A stretch of DNA of 48,841 bases. It comes from Methanospirillum sp. GTDB lineage: Archaea; Halobacteriota; Methanomicrobia; Methanomicrobiales; Methanospirillaceae. Under the pieces are notes generated by a model, which was given only the letters and a program-made list of their open reading frames with translations, did no database searches and was not told the DNA's origin. Positions 16,869 to 26,143 of this stretch are shown piece by piece. Each line of letters starts with the position of its first letter. The first letter of the stretch is position 1. The stretch covers positions 1 to 48,841 of the forward strand of contig JAAYEG010000062.1 in NCBI GenBank assembly GCA_012728895.1. Direction: 5' to 3'. Made by a program: the position numbers and the translations under genes.

Positions 16869-17960
16869 CTACTCGAGCGGCTCCCACCGGTCGCGCAGCT
16901 GCTTCTCGACCGTGGGCAGGGTGGTGTACTCCATCTCGGAGAGCGAGAGCCTGTGCGGTTCGAACGGGCCGTGCGCCCTGAGCATCTCGGCGAGCTCGAG
17001 GGACCGGCTCCGTACGCGGTCGAACCCCGGGTCGTCGAACATGTCCGCCGGCCCGATCAGCTTCCCGTTGCAGACCTGGAATCCCAGGCAGATCACCCGC
17101 GGTGGCCCGTCGAAGAACGTGCAGTTCGCGTCGCAGACGCCGACCGGGAGGAACGGCCCGTGGTGCGACCCCCGCATCCAGCCGGCAACAATGAACGGCG
17201 TCGTGAACGGGTCCAGGATCTCGCCGACGGCGGGGAACCCGGACTGCGACCGGATGATCATCACCGGGTCGTCCTTGCCGACGTACCGCCCGGCGAGCAG
17301 GTTGAGCCGCTGCGTCGAGGTCGATGCCGCGATCACGCCCTTCTTCGAGAAGACGTGCTTGACCACGAACCGTGACGGGGCCCCGATATACGCGAGCAGG
17401 TTGTACGACTCCTCGGGGGTGTTGAAGAAGACCTTGCGGTGCTCGAAGAGGTCGTGCACCTCGAAGACGAAGCCTTCGTGCATCGAGGGGTCGATCACGA
17501 GCCCCGGGGTGTTGAACGGGTCGGCGAAGATCCTGTAGAGATAGAAGTTCCAGGCGCCGGGCTCGGTCTTGTCGGCCATGAAGAAGAGCACCGGGTCCGA
17601 GGCCCGCTCCTCGAACTCCATCTCGGCCACGCCCGGTCCCATGCCCTTGACGTTGCCGCAGAACGCGTCCGAGAGGAGGTCCTGCCCGGCGCCGTAGAGC
17701 TTCATCTCTTTCGCGATCTCGGCGCACCTGCAGAAGATGTCGTACGCGAGGCGGTGGATCTCCTCGCTGTCCACTCCCTGCTCGTGGGTCATCAGGAGCT
17801 CGAGGTCATCGCCGCAGTGCGTGACGAACGAGTCGATGAGCAGGTCCCCCTCCCGCTCCCGGAGGCGCTTCGCCGCCTCCTCGAGGAGGCGGGGATGGGT
17901 CCGGGAGTGCCCGGGAAACGAGCCGACATCGGCCTTGATAATGGAAATTGTGGTTTTCAC
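16869..17960 (-). CDS. fbp: Bifunctional fructose-1,6-bisphosphate aldolase/phosphatase
   Basis: 363 residues from GTG 17,960. Archaeal class V FBPase that both condenses triose phosphates and dephosphorylates the product, giving one-way gluconeogenesis. The N-terminus VKTTISIIKADVGSFPGHSR is the family signature. Further typical stretches are VTHCGDDLELLMTH, LLSDAFCGNVKGMGPG and GKLIGPADMFDDP. The catalytic lysine and tyrosine of the lid loop are expected in MIIRSQSGFPAVGE-flanking sequence and were not mapped exactly. The frame extends to 18,020, but a TATA-like element (aaaaagttatacgg on the minus strand, about 17,993-18,006) lies inside that extension and GAGGGG precedes the GTG, so 17,960 is the better start. 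Two separate enzymes for the same steps lie next to it. Confidence 0.92.
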   Translation of the reverse strand: MKTTISIIKADVGSFPGHSRTHPRLLEEAAKRLREREGDLLIDSFVTHCGDDLELLMTHEQGVDSEEIHRLAYDIFCRCAEIAKEMKLYGAGQDLLSDAFCGNVKGMGPGVAEMEFEERASDPVLFFMADKTEPGAWNFYLYRIFADPFNTPGLVIDPSMHEGFVFEVHDLFEHRKVFFNTPEESYNLLAYIGAPSRFVVKHVFSKKGVIAASTSTQRLNLLAGRYVGKDDPVMIIRSQSGFPAVGEILDPFTTPFIVAGWMRGSHHGPFLPVGVCDANCTFFDGPPRVICLGFQVCNGKLIGPADMFDDPGFDRVRSRSLELAEMLRAHGPFEPHRLSLSEMEYTTLPTVEKQLRDRWEPLE

Positions 17961-17992
17961 GCCCCTCACCGAGGAGTAGTATCCGCCCCCTC

Positions 17993-18006
17993 CGTATAAC
18001 TTTTTC
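17993..18006 (-). promoter_or_regulatory. TATA-like promoter element for the FBP aldolase/phosphatase gene
   Basis: On the minus strand aaaaagttatacgg lies about 35-45 bases before the GTG start at 17,960. It is AT-rich in a very GC-rich setting, and its distance fits a short leader holding the GAGGGG ribosome binding site. Confidence 0.5.
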
Positions 18007-18087
18007 CATATCTTCTTCATCTCCGGCGCGCCCGCTCCCCCCCGGAGGCGGGGGTCGGGGCCCGCCGGCGTCCCGGGCGCCTCTCCG

Positions 18088-18981
18088 TCAGGTCACCGGG
18101 CAGACGTCGGTGAGGCGGCAGATGATCGAGCGGGAGCCGATGTAGATCGGGACCTTCTGGTGGACCCGCTCGGGCTGCACCTCGAGGAGGAGGTGCTCGC
18201 CGTCGGTGCAGACGCCGCCGGCGTCCCGGGCGATGAAGCCCATGGGGTTCGCCTCGAAGAGGAGGCGGAGTTTCCCCTCCTTGCCCGGGAGGCACGGGTA
18301 GCAGTAGACGCCGCCGTAGGTGAGAACCTGGTGAAAATCGGCGACAAACGCACCCGAGTACCGGAGCTTCCCGCCGTCCCGCTCGATCCCCTCGATGAAC
18401 CGGCAGTGCGCGCTGCTCCAGCTCGGCCAGCCGCCACCCGAGCCGTAGAGCTTCCCCTCGGGCATCCGGACGTTCTCGCGCAGGAGGTGGAAAGCGCCCC
18501 CTTCCGCCTGCGCGAAGACCTGGACCCCCTCGCCGACGCTGAGGGTGAGGGTGGTCATCGGGCCGTAGAGGAGGTAGAACGCGGCCTTCAGCCGGTCGCC
18601 CGGCTGGAGGACCGGCCCGTCGAAGATCCCGACGATCGTCCCGACCGCCAGGTTCACCTTCACGAGCGACGAGCCGTCGAGCGGGTCCATCACGACCCCC
18701 ATGTTCGTCCGGGCACCCGGGAACCGGCAGATCTCCGCCTGCTCCTCGGACGCGAACTCCTTCACGAGCCCCGAGGCCTCCAGGACCCGGGTCATGTGCC
18801 GGTCCGCCCAGACGTCCATCGCGGCCTGCTCCTCGCCCGAGACGTTCTCGGTCCCGACGTAGGCCTGGTTCGAGATGAACGCGGAGCGGATCGGCGTCGC
18901 CTGGTCGGCGATCAGCTCGATCAGGTCCTTGAGGTCGTGCGAGGCCCCCGTGCCGTCGAGGTACTCGCGGAGCGTGACCAT
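18088..18981 (-). CDS. Class I fructose-1,6-bisphosphatase
   Basis: 297 residues. It hydrolyses fructose 1,6-bisphosphate to fructose 6-phosphate in gluconeogenesis. The metal- and substrate-binding motif VVMDPLDGSSLVKVN at about residues 95-110 is the class I FBPase signature (DPLDGSS). Supporting stretches are NVSGEEQAAMDVWADRHM, KLYGSGGGWPSWSS and the C-terminal KLRLLFEANPMGFIARDAGG. It is slightly shorter than bacterial members, as is usual for archaeal ones. ATG 18,981 is chosen because it gives the normal N-terminus MVTLREYLDGTG; the frame continues upstream only as a shadow of the aldolase. The aldolase gene precedes it by 11 bases, so the two form an aldolase-FBPase operon. Confidence 0.92.
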   Translation of the reverse strand: MVTLREYLDGTGASHDLKDLIELIADQATPIRSAFISNQAYVGTENVSGEEQAAMDVWADRHMTRVLEASGLVKEFASEEQAEICRFPGARTNMGVVMDPLDGSSLVKVNLAVGTIVGIFDGPVLQPGDRLKAAFYLLYGPMTTLTLSVGEGVQVFAQAEGGAFHLLRENVRMPEGKLYGSGGGWPSWSSAHCRFIEGIERDGGKLRYSGAFVADFHQVLTYGGVYCYPCLPGKEGKLRLLFEANPMGFIARDAGGVCTDGEHLLLEVQPERVHQKVPIYIGSRSIICRLTDVCPVT

Positions 18982-18992
18982 GCTCTGCCCTC

Positions 18993-19916
18993 CTACGCGG
19001 CGGGGGCGTCGAGGAGGGCCGCGGCCTCTTCCACGGATTTTTCCTCGACCGTGATCGCGTAGATGGCGTTGCACATGGCCACCGCGGCCGAGAGCGACTT
19101 CTGGTGGATGTTCCGGCCGGTCGCGTTCCCGGCCGCGCCGCCGGTGTGGATCTGGTCGTAGAGCCCGGCCAGGAACTTCTTCTCGTCCGTGGACGAGCCG
19201 CCGGCGCAGACCACCCGGGTGCGCCCGGCGGCCCTTGTCGTCTCGCGCAGGAGCACCGCGGAGTCGGTCCCCTCTCTCTTGGGTGCGTTCACCTTGACGA
19301 AGTCCGCCCCGAGGGCCGCGGCCACCCCGGCGGCCCCGGCGATCAGGTGCGGGTCCTTCTCGTCCTTGACGGCCGCGCCCCGGGGATAGATCCAGAGGAC
19401 GACCAGCAGCCCGGCGCGGTGGGCCTCCACGATCGCCTGGGCCGCCTCGCGGAGCATCTGCGCCTCGAAGGTCGAGCCCAGGTAGACGGTGTACCCGACG
19501 GCCGCGATCCGGAGGCCCGTGCATTCGCGGAACTTCACGACCTGCTTGACCGACCAGAGGGCCCCGGAGAGGGGGTCCTGCTGGGCCGTCTTGACCAGGT
19601 GCGTCTTGGAGTTGAGCTTGACCAGGTACGGGACGTTCGGGTAGTCCATGCCGTACCGGGCGATGAGGCCGAGCTGGGTCGCGAAGACCCCGATCCGGGC
19701 CTGGTCCGCGATCCTGAACAGGTGCTCGGGGTCCGCGTCGTCGTCGTGGATCCCCTCGCCGTAGAAGTCGTCGTTGAGGTGCTCGAACTTCTGGTCGCCG
19801 GCGAAGAGCATCAGCCGCCCGCTGTCGCGGGTGACCAGCCGGTAGTTCGCGATGTAGGTCTCCCGCGCCTTGTCGGGGACGTCCCCGGGGACCAGGACCG
19901 GATCACTGACTGCCAT
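18993..19916 (-). CDS. Class I fructose-bisphosphate aldolase, archaeal DhnA type
   Basis: 307 residues. It probably cleaves or forms fructose 1,6-bisphosphate through a Schiff base. Family marks are LMLFAGDQKFEHLNDDF at the N-terminal barrel strand, LVVLWIYPRGAAV, and the strand ADFVKVNAPKREG that carries the Schiff-base lysine. The phosphate-binding loop is VVCAGGSSTDEKKFL. Related members of this family act in archaeal aromatic amino acid synthesis (ADTH synthase). The immediate link to an FBPase gene favours the glycolytic/gluconeogenic role. It is the first gene of the pair. Confidence 0.85.
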   Translation of the reverse strand: MAVSDPVLVPGDVPDKARETYIANYRLVTRDSGRLMLFAGDQKFEHLNDDFYGEGIHDDDADPEHLFRIADQARIGVFATQLGLIARYGMDYPNVPYLVKLNSKTHLVKTAQQDPLSGALWSVKQVVKFRECTGLRIAAVGYTVYLGSTFEAQMLREAAQAIVEAHRAGLLVVLWIYPRGAAVKDEKDPHLIAGAAGVAAALGADFVKVNAPKREGTDSAVLLRETTRAAGRTRVVCAGGSSTDEKKFLAGLYDQIHTGGAAGNATGRNIHQKSLSAAVAMCNAIYAITVEEKSVEEAAALLDAPAA

Positions 19917-19966
19917 GAATTACCTGTGGCCCCGGGAGGAAAAAAGGGTTCCCCGTCGCGGTGAGG

Positions 19967-20395
19967 TCAGCCCGGGGGGACCGGGTCCGGGTTCGACGCG
20001 TCGATCTCGATCTCGATCTCGAGCACCCCGTGCTTGAGCCGGGTGCGGACCGAGCCGGGGTCGCACGGGGGGAGCGGGGCCGCCGTGTGGTACCGGCGCC
20101 CCCCCTCCTGGGCGAAGACCTGGAGGGTCCGCCCGGTCATCCCCACCCGGATGTTCTCGGGCGCGACGCCCGGGAGCTCGGTGACCACCACGACCTTGTC
20201 ATCGATCCTGGTGACCTCGGGCACCTGCTCGATCACCTCCTCCGCCTGGCCGGGGCCGTAGAGCACCTTGATGATGACCGCCATCGGCACCCGTCCCTCC
20301 GCGTCCGCCAGCCTGCGGCGCAGGAGGCGCCCGATCAGCTCGCGGACCAGGGCCTCGATCTCGTGCTCCTCGTGGTCGTGCTCGTGGGTGCTCAT
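19967..20395 (-). CDS. Small heat shock protein, Hsp20/alpha-crystallin family
   Basis: 142 residues. ATP-independent chaperone that holds unfolding proteins. The alpha-crystallin domain is visible as VVVVTELPGVAPENIRVGM (the ELPG turn of the domain start) and the end strands LKHGVLEIEIEI (G-x-L motif). The N-terminus is rich in His and Glu (MSTHEHDHEEHEIEAL) and could bind metal, but there is no evidence for this. It begins 14 bases after the Cdc48-type unfoldase gene and is probably cotranscribed with it, which suggests a combined protein quality-control unit. Confidence 0.88.
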   Translation of the reverse strand: MSTHEHDHEEHEIEALVRELIGRLLRRRLADAEGRVPMAVIIKVLYGPGQAEEVIEQVPEVTRIDDKVVVVTELPGVAPENIRVGMTGRTLQVFAQEGGRRYHTAAPLPPCDPGSVRTRLKHGVLEIEIEIDASNPDPVPPG

Positions 20396-20409
20396 CCCGG
20401 GTTCCCGTT

Positions 20410-22836
20410 CTACTTCGGCTTCTCCAGACGCTCCTTCAGGGCGGCGGTCTTCTCGCGGATGGCGACGAAGTCCTTCTTCCGGGCGAAGACCGCCCGGCGC
20501 AGATCGTCCGCGGCTCCACCGAGGTCGTCCGCGGCGCCAGCCCCCTGGGCGACGAGCTCGGCCCGGCGGACCACCGCCATCGCCTCCTCGAGGACCGACC
20601 GCTGCTCGCCGCCGAACATCATCTCCCATGCCTGTCGCTCCGATGCCTCGATGGCGTCGCGGTCGAGCGAGGCCTTGATCCGGTCGAGCCCGGTCTCGAA
20701 GTGGGCCTTCGTCAGCCGTATGTTCGCGGCGGCGTCGGTCCGCTCCTGTTCTGTCCTATCGCCCATCAGGGAGATAAATTCACGCATCGCGGCGAGCTTC
20801 GCCTCCCTGACCAGCGCCTCGATGTCCGCCCCGACGAACCCCTCGGTCCGCGCGACCAGGTCGTCGAGCTCGATGTCGCCCGCGAGCAGGTCGCCGGCCT
20901 GGCCCAGGTAGACCTCGAAGATCTTCTTCCGGCCGTCCTCGTCGGGGGGCGGCACGTAGACATGGCGGTCGAGCCGCCCGGGCCGGAGCAGCGCCGTGTC
21001 GATCATGTCCGGCCGGTTGGTGGCGGCCAGCACGACCACGTTCTTGAGCTCCTCGAGCCCGTCGAGCTCGGTGAGTATCTGGCTGACCACCGACTCGGTG
21101 ACGTGCGAGGAGCCCACGTACGAGCCCCTGACCGGCACCAGGGCGTCCACCTCGTCGAAGAAGACGATCGACGGGGCGGCCTGGCGCGCGCGCCGGAAGA
21201 TGTCGCGGACCCCCTTCTCGGACTCGCCGACCCACTTCGAGAGGAGCTCGGGCCCCTTGATCGAGATGAAGTTCGAGTCGGACTCGTTCGCGACGGCCTT
21301 GGCGAGCAGGGTCTTGCCAGTGCCGGGCGGGCCGAAGAGGAGGACCCCCTTCGGGGCCTCGGTCCGGAGCTTCTCGAAGACGTCGGCGTACTTGAGCGGC
21401 CACTCGACCGTCTCCCGGAGCTCGGCCTTGACGTCCTCGAGCCCGCCGACGTCGGCCCACGTCACGTCGGGGACCTCGACGAGCACCTCGCGCATCCCCG
21501 AGGGGTCGACGTACTTGCGGGCCTCGGTGAAGTCGGCGTCCGTCACCTCCAGGTCGTCGAGCAGCTCGGCCGGGATCTCCTCGTCGGCCTTGATGGAGGG
21601 GAGCACCCGTCGGAGGGCGTGCATCGCGGCCTCCTTGACCAGGAGCGCGATATCCGCCCCGACGAACCCGTGCGTGGTCTCGGCGTAGTCGTGGACCCGG
21701 TTGTTCTCGACGATCTCCTTCGAGAGCGGGACGCCGCGGGTGTGGATCTTGAAGATCTCCTCGCGCCCCTTGGTGTCGGGGATCCCGATCTCGATCTCAC
21801 GGTCGAACCGCCCGCCGCGACGGAGGGCGGGGTCGATCGCGTCGGGGATGTTGGTCGCCCCGATCACCACGACCTGCCCGCGCCCCTTGAGCCCGTCCAT
21901 CAGGGCCAGGAGCTGGGCGACGACGCGCCGCTCGACCTCGCCCTTGGTGTCCTCGCGCCGGGGAGCGATCGCGTCGAGCTCGTCGATGAAGATGATCGCG
22001 GGCGCGTTCTCGGTGGCCTCCTCGAAGACCTGCCGGAGGTTGCCCTCGGACTCGCCGTAGTACTTCGACATGATCTCGGGGCCCGAGATGGTGAGGAAGT
22101 GGGCATCGACCTCGTTCGCGACGGCCTTGGCGATCAGCGTCTTGCCGGTGCCGGGCGGGCCGTACAGGAGCACGCCCTTCGGCGGGGTGATCCCGAGCCG
22201 CTCGAAGATCTCGGGGTGGCGGAGCGGGAGCTCGATCATCTCGCGCACCTGCTCGAGCTCGCGCCCGAGCCCGCCGATGTCCTCGTAGTGGACGTCGGTC
22301 CGCTCGCCCCTCTCCTTCTCTTCCTTCGGCTCGTACGGCGTCTCCTTGAGCTCGATCACGGTCTCGTCGGCGACGATGGCGATGCCCTTCGGGGCCACCT
22401 TCGCGATGACGAAGGTGAGCGGGTTGCCGATCACGTCGACGCGCAGGGTCTGCCCCTCGGTGACCGAGCGGCCCCGGAGCAGGCGCTTGAGGTACTGCTC
22501 GCCGCCGACCAGCCGGATCGGCTGGGTCGGCTGGATCACGACCCGCTTCGCGACGGCGGCCTGCACCTTGTGTATCCTGACCTGCTCGTCGACGCCGGTG
22601 CCGGCGTTGCCGCGGGTGTTGCCGTCGATCCGGAGGATCGCGCGGCCCGAGTCCTCGGCGAAGCCCGGCCAGACGATCGCGTTCGCCTTCCGCTTCCCGA
22701 CGATCTCGATGACGTCCCCCGAGACGAGCCCGAGCGACCGCATCACGTCGATGCTCACCCGTGCGATGCCGCGTCCCGCGTCCTCGCGGGCCGCCTCCTT
22801 TACCGTGACATTCAGGTAACCGTTCTCTTTTGTCAT
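20410..22836 (-). CDS. Cdc48/VAT-type double AAA+ unfoldase
   Basis: 808 residues. Hexameric ATPase that unfolds and extracts proteins, in archaea feeding the proteasome. After the N-domain (double-psi barrel, residues 1-190) come two AAA modules. D1 has Walker [15 protein letters not shown] at about residue 230 and Walker [18 protein letters not shown]2 has Walker [15 protein letters not shown] at about residue 504 and Walker [13 protein letters not shown], then the arginine-finger region [17 protein letters not shown]. Both modules look active. ATG 22,836 has an excellent AAGGAGGT ribosome binding site at 22,841-22,848. Length and layout are normal. The hsp20 gene follows. Confidence 0.95.
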   Translation of the reverse strand: MTKENGYLNVTVKEAAREDAGRGIARVSIDVMRSLGLVSGDVIEIVGKRKANAIVWPGFAEDSGRAILRIDGNTRGNAGTGVDEQVRIHKVQAAVAKRVVIQPTQPIRLVGGEQYLKRLLRGRSVTEGQTLRVDVIGNPLTFVIAKVAPKGIAIVADETVIELKETPYEPKEEKERGERTDVHYEDIGGLGRELEQVREMIELPLRHPEIFERLGITPPKGVLLYGPPGTGKTLIAKAVANEVDAHFLTISGPEIMSKYYGESEGNLRQVFEEATENAPAIIFIDELDAIAPRREDTKGEVERRVVAQLLALMDGLKGRGQVVVIGATNIPDAIDPALRRGGRFDREIEIGIPDTKGREEIFKIHTRGVPLSKEIVENNRVHDYAETTHGFVGADIALLVKEAAMHALRRVLPSIKADEEIPAELLDDLEVTDADFTEARKYVDPSGMREVLVEVPDVTWADVGGLEDVKAELRETVEWPLKYADVFEKLRTEAPKGVLLFGPPGTGKTLLAKAVANESDSNFISIKGPELLSKWVGESEKGVRDIFRRARQAAPSIVFFDEVDALVPVRGSYVGSSHVTESVVSQILTELDGLEELKNVVVLAATNRPDMIDTALLRPGRLDRHVYVPPPDEDGRKKIFEVYLGQAGDLLAGDIELDDLVARTEGFVGADIEALVREAKLAAMREFISLMGDRTEQERTDAAANIRLTKAHFETGLDRIKASLDRDAIEASERQAWEMMFGGEQRSVLEEAMAVVRRAELVAQGAGAADDLGGAADDLRRAVFARKKDFVAIREKTAALKERLEKPK

Positions 22837-22885
22837 GTGAACCTCCTTCGAATTCCGTGAGATTTACCTAAAGTTAGTGATACAA

Positions 22886-22902
22886 AGTATATAAATATTT
22901 CC
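22886..22902 (-). promoter_or_regulatory. TATA box and BRE for the cdc48-hsp20 operon
   Basis: On the minus strand ggaaatatttatatact reads as a purine-rich BRE (ggaaat) followed by a classic archaeal TATA box (tttatata). The transcript start would be expected near 22,863, about 27 bases before the ATG at 22,836. This is the clearest promoter in the window. Confidence 0.75.
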
Positions 22903-23114
22903 TAAACCCTTTTCAATGGCCAGGCTGCCCTCGCCGGTGCCCGGCGCGGATTCGTGTCTCCCCGGAGCATAATAACCTGTCGGTCACGGGGCGCGCGGCC
23001 GGGCGTCCCGCCCGCCGGCCCCCGTACCCCCGGAGGGGAGGGCCGCCGGGCCGCCCATGGGAGGAAAAATGGCCGCGACTGCCCCCCGGGGAGCGCCGTC
23101 GGCCGGTAACAATG

Positions 23115-23126
23115 AGATAATATATG
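23115..23126 (+). promoter_or_regulatory. Probable TATA box of the acs operon
   Basis: gataatatatgc stands out in GC-rich surroundings, about 40-50 bases before ATG 23,165, and leaves a short leader with AGGAG at 23,151-23,155. The bases between here and the cdc48 promoter hold no gene. Confidence 0.55.
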
Positions 23127-23164
23127 CAGGCACCCGAGAGAAAGGTACTCAGGAGATCCATGCG

Positions 23165-25195
23165 ATGATTGATATACCAGGGGCCGTGGAGGCGGGCAGC
23201 ACCGCCCTGGAGGCGGCGATGGCGGCGCTCGCCGGCCCGCTCGCCTACGAGGAGACGGCCTATCACCTTCCCATCTCGTTCGCGGTCACCGGCGAAGCGG
23301 TGTCCGACGCGGACTCGGCGCGGGCGGCCTGGTCCGCCTCGGCCAGAAACCCGCTCGTGGCCTGGGAGTGCGTCGTGGCCGGCCGCACGGCTGCAACCGG
23401 CCCCGCGGGGGGAGCGTTCACCGGGTTCATCCCCGACGCCGAGATCCGGAAGCTCGGGTACTCGCTCGTCGACGGCTCGATCCTGGGGCTCTGCCTGATC
23501 GTCGGTACGCCCCGGCACCGCGAGACCGCCCCCGCCCTCTGCCGGGAGCTGCAGGAGAAGTACATGCTGACCTTCCTCGCTGGCCCGGTCGTCCCGATGC
23601 TCCAGGAGGCGAACGTCCGGGTCGGGCTCGAGTACCGGCTCGTCCCCCTCGGCCCGGCGCCGTCGCACGGCGTCCACTTCGCCGACATCCTGGCGCGGGT
23701 CGCGATGATGTTCGGCGGGGTCGCGCCCGGGGACGCGGCGCGTCTCCTCGCGTACGCGGCCGAGCGGGCGAAGGCGATGGTGATCGTCTTCCCCGATCTG
23801 ACAGACGAGGAGGTGGCCTGCGTCGACGCGCTCCGGATGCTCGGGGTGCCGGTCCTCCACACCGGCGGCTACTCCGGCGGCGAGTGGGTCGCGACCGGGG
23901 GACAGGACGCGGTCCGGACCGGGATGGACCTGCTCGGGATCCGGGTCACGGTGACCGCGATCCCGATCCCGATGGGCTGCTCACCCGCGTTCGAGGGCAA
24001 GTCGATCCGCAAGGAGGAGATGTACGTGGAGTTCGGCGGCAACCGGTCACCGGCCTTCGAGCTTCTCAGGATGAGGGACCCGGGCGAGGTCGAGGACGGC
24101 AGGGTGAACGTGATTGGCCCCGAGGTCGAGGACCTCCGCGAGGGCTCGGCCGTACCGCTCGCGATCCTGGTCGACGTGGCCGGGAAGAACTTCCGGAAAG
24201 ACTACGAGCCCGTGCTCGAGCGCCGGATCCACAACTTCGTCAACTACGGCGAGGGCTCCTGGCACACGGCCCAGCGCGACCTGATCTGGGTCCGGCTCTC
24301 GAAAGAGGCGGTCAGGAACGGGATCCGGATCGAGCACCTGGGCAAGCTCCTCGCCGCCAAGTTCCGGATGGACTTCCCCGACCTGCTCGACGCCGTCCAG
24401 GTGACGCTCGTCACGGACGGTGCCGAGGTCGAGCGGCTGAAACAAGAGGCCGAGGCCGTCTACGAGGAGCGGGACGCCCGGGTCCGCGGGATGCGCGACG
24501 ACGACGTGGACGTCTTCTACTCGTGCACGCTCTGCCAGACCTTCGCGCCCGACCACGTCTGCGTGATCACGCCCGAGCGCCCCGCGCTCTGCGGGGCCAT
24601 CTCCTGGCTCGACGGGAGGATCGCACACGAGATCTCGCCCGCCGGCGCGAACCAGCCGGTCCTGAAGGAGGGGCTGCTCGACCGGGACGGGGGCGAGTTC
24701 GAGGGGGTGAACCGCTTCGTCAGGAAGGCCTCGCACGGCGCGGTCGAGCGGGTCCGGCTCTACTCGGTGGTGGAGTACCCGATGACCTGCTGCGGCTGCT
24801 TCGAGGCGATCGCGCTGGTGCTGCCCGAGGTGAACGGGATCATGGTCGTGAACCGGGAGTACAAGGGCGAGACCCCGTCCGGCATGACCTTCTCGACCCT
24901 GGCCGGCACGATCGGCGGCGGGGCGCAGACCCCGGGCTTCGCCGGGATCTCGAAGGGCTATCTCCTCTCGGACCGGTTCCTCCAGGCCGAGGGCGGGATC
25001 GAGCGGCTGGTCTGGATCCCGGCGGCCCTCAAAGAGGAGCTCGGCCCCCGGCTCAGGGCGAAGCTCGAGGAGAAGGGCCTCGCCGACCTCTTCGCGAAGA
25101 TCGCGACCGAGGAGGAGGCGACCACCATCGAGGAGCTGATGGTGTACCTCGAGCAGGTCAACCACCCGGCGCTCGGGATGAAGGAGCTCTTCTAG
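23165..25195 (+). CDS. acsB: Acetyl-CoA synthase, bacterial-type long form (ACS/CODH beta)
   Basis: 676 residues. It joins CO, a methyl group from the corrinoid protein and CoA to acetyl-CoA at a Ni-Ni-[4Fe-4S] A-cluster. The cluster ligands are all present: Cys454, 457, 466 and 476 in the SCTLCQTF to ALCGAI region, and Cys543/Cys545 in TCCGCFEA. Their spacing is identical to that of the Moorella enzyme (506, 509, 518, 528, 595, 597). Before this domain lie about 300 residues corresponding to the CODH-binding N-terminal domain and hinge of bacterial ACS. Canonical archaeal CdhC (about 470 residues) lacks these and starts near the segment here reading GKSIRKEEMYVEFGGNRSP. ATG 23,165 has AGGAG nine bases upstream. 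It is the first gene of a six-gene operon. Long-form ACS in a methanogen suggests transfer from a bacterium. Confidence 0.93.
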   Translation: MIDIPGAVEAGSTALEAAMAALAGPLAYEETAYHLPISFAVTGEAVSDADSARAAWSASARNPLVAWECVVAGRTAATGPAGGAFTGFIPDAEIRKLGYSLVDGSILGLCLIVGTPRHRETAPALCRELQEKYMLTFLAGPVVPMLQEANVRVGLEYRLVPLGPAPSHGVHFADILARVAMMFGGVAPGDAARLLAYAAERAKAMVIVFPDLTDEEVACVDALRMLGVPVLHTGGYSGGEWVATGGQDAVRTGMDLLGIRVTVTAIPIPMGCSPAFEGKSIRKEEMYVEFGGNRSPAFELLRMRDPGEVEDGRVNVIGPEVEDLREGSAVPLAILVDVAGKNFRKDYEPVLERRIHNFVNYGEGSWHTAQRDLIWVRLSKEAVRNGIRIEHLGKLLAAKFRMDFPDLLDAVQVTLVTDGAEVERLKQEAEAVYEERDARVRGMRDDDVDVFYSCTLCQTFAPDHVCVITPERPALCGAISWLDGRIAHEISPAGANQPVLKEGLLDRDGGEFEGVNRFVRKASHGAVERVRLYSVVEYPMTCCGCFEAIALVLPEVNGIMVVNREYKGETPSGMTFSTLAGTIGGGAQTPGFAGISKGYLLSDRFLQAEGGIERLVWIPAALKEELGPRLRAKLEEKGLADLFAKIATEEEATTIEELMVYLEQVNHPALGMKELF

Positions 25196-25204
25196 GGGTG
25201 CCTC

Positions 25205-26143
25205 ATGGGATACGACGCACACACGGACTGGAGCGGGACGATCGACCGGGTCCAGCTCGGCGCCACCAGGTCCGAGGGGGGGACCCGCTCGGTCTCCTAC
25301 AGGCTCGGCGGGAACACGGGCCTCCCGTTCGTCGAGCCTCACGAGGGCCTCGTTTGCCCCCTGGTGGCCTACGAGATCTGCGACGACCCGGTCTACTGGC
25401 CGGCGCTCGTGCTCGACCGGCTCGGCGACACGGTGGAGGACCTCGCGCTCTGGACGCGGACCGCCGAGACCGAGCTCGGGGCCGACCTGGTCCGGCTCTA
25501 CCTGACCTCGACGAAGCGGCGCGGGTTCGACGACTTCGCGGCGATCGGGACGGTGGTCGAGACGGTGCTGGCCTCGACTCCCCTCCCCCTGGTGGTGGAG
25601 GGGCCGAACGAACCCGCGATCGAGTCCGAGGCCTTCCGGCGGATCGGGGAGGCCGGCGAGGGCGAGCGGCTCCTGCTCGGGACGGCCGAGGCCACCCGCT
25701 ACCGCTCGGTGGCGGCGGCCGCGCTCGCGTACCACCACGGCGTCATCGCCCAGTCCCCGATCGACGTGAACCTGGCCAAGCAGCTCAACATCCTCCTCCG
25801 CGAGATCGGCGTGCCCCACGACCAGATCGTGATCGACCCGTACACCGGGGCGCTCGGCTACGGGTTCGAGTACTCCTACTCCGCGATGGAGCGGATCCGC
25901 TACGCCGCCCTGAAGGGGGACGCGGACCTCGCGATGCCGATGATCTCGTCCGCGATCGACTCGCTCGCGATAAAAGAGGTCCGCGACGCCCCGCCCGGCG
26001 AGGAGCACCGGACCGCCGTCGCCTGGGAGGTGACCACCGGCCTCTCGGCAGCCGTCGCCGGCGCGGCGGTGGTCTGCGTCCGCCACCCCGACTCGGTGGC
26101 GCCGCTGAAGGCCGCGATCGCGGCCACCTGGGGGGGGTCCTGA
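25205..26143 (+). CDS. acsD: Corrinoid iron-sulfur protein, small subunit
   Basis: 312 residues. TIM-barrel subunit of the corrinoid/iron-sulfur protein that carries the methyl group to ACS; it caps the cobalamin together with the large subunit. Recognisable stretches are the N-terminal YRLGGNTGLPFVEPHEG, the barrel strands LVRLYLTSTKRRGFDDF and IAQSPIDVNLAKQLNILL, and IVIDPYTGALGYGFEYSYS. The length equals the bacterial AcsD form; archaeal CdhD is longer, with an extra C-terminal part. ATG 25,205 lies nine bases after the acsB stop. Its stop overlaps the acsC start (TGATG), indicating translational coupling. Confidence 0.92.
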   Translation: MGYDAHTDWSGTIDRVQLGATRSEGGTRSVSYRLGGNTGLPFVEPHEGLVCPLVAYEICDDPVYWPALVLDRLGDTVEDLALWTRTAETELGADLVRLYLTSTKRRGFDDFAAIGTVVETVLASTPLPLVVEGPNEPAIESEAFRRIGEAGEGERLLLGTAEATRYRSVAAAALAYHHGVIAQSPIDVNLAKQLNILLREIGVPHDQIVIDPYTGALGYGFEYSYSAMERIRYAALKGDADLAMPMISSAIDSLAIKEVRDAPPGEEHRTAVAWEVTTGLSAAVAGAAVVCVRHPDSVAPLKAAIAATWGGS

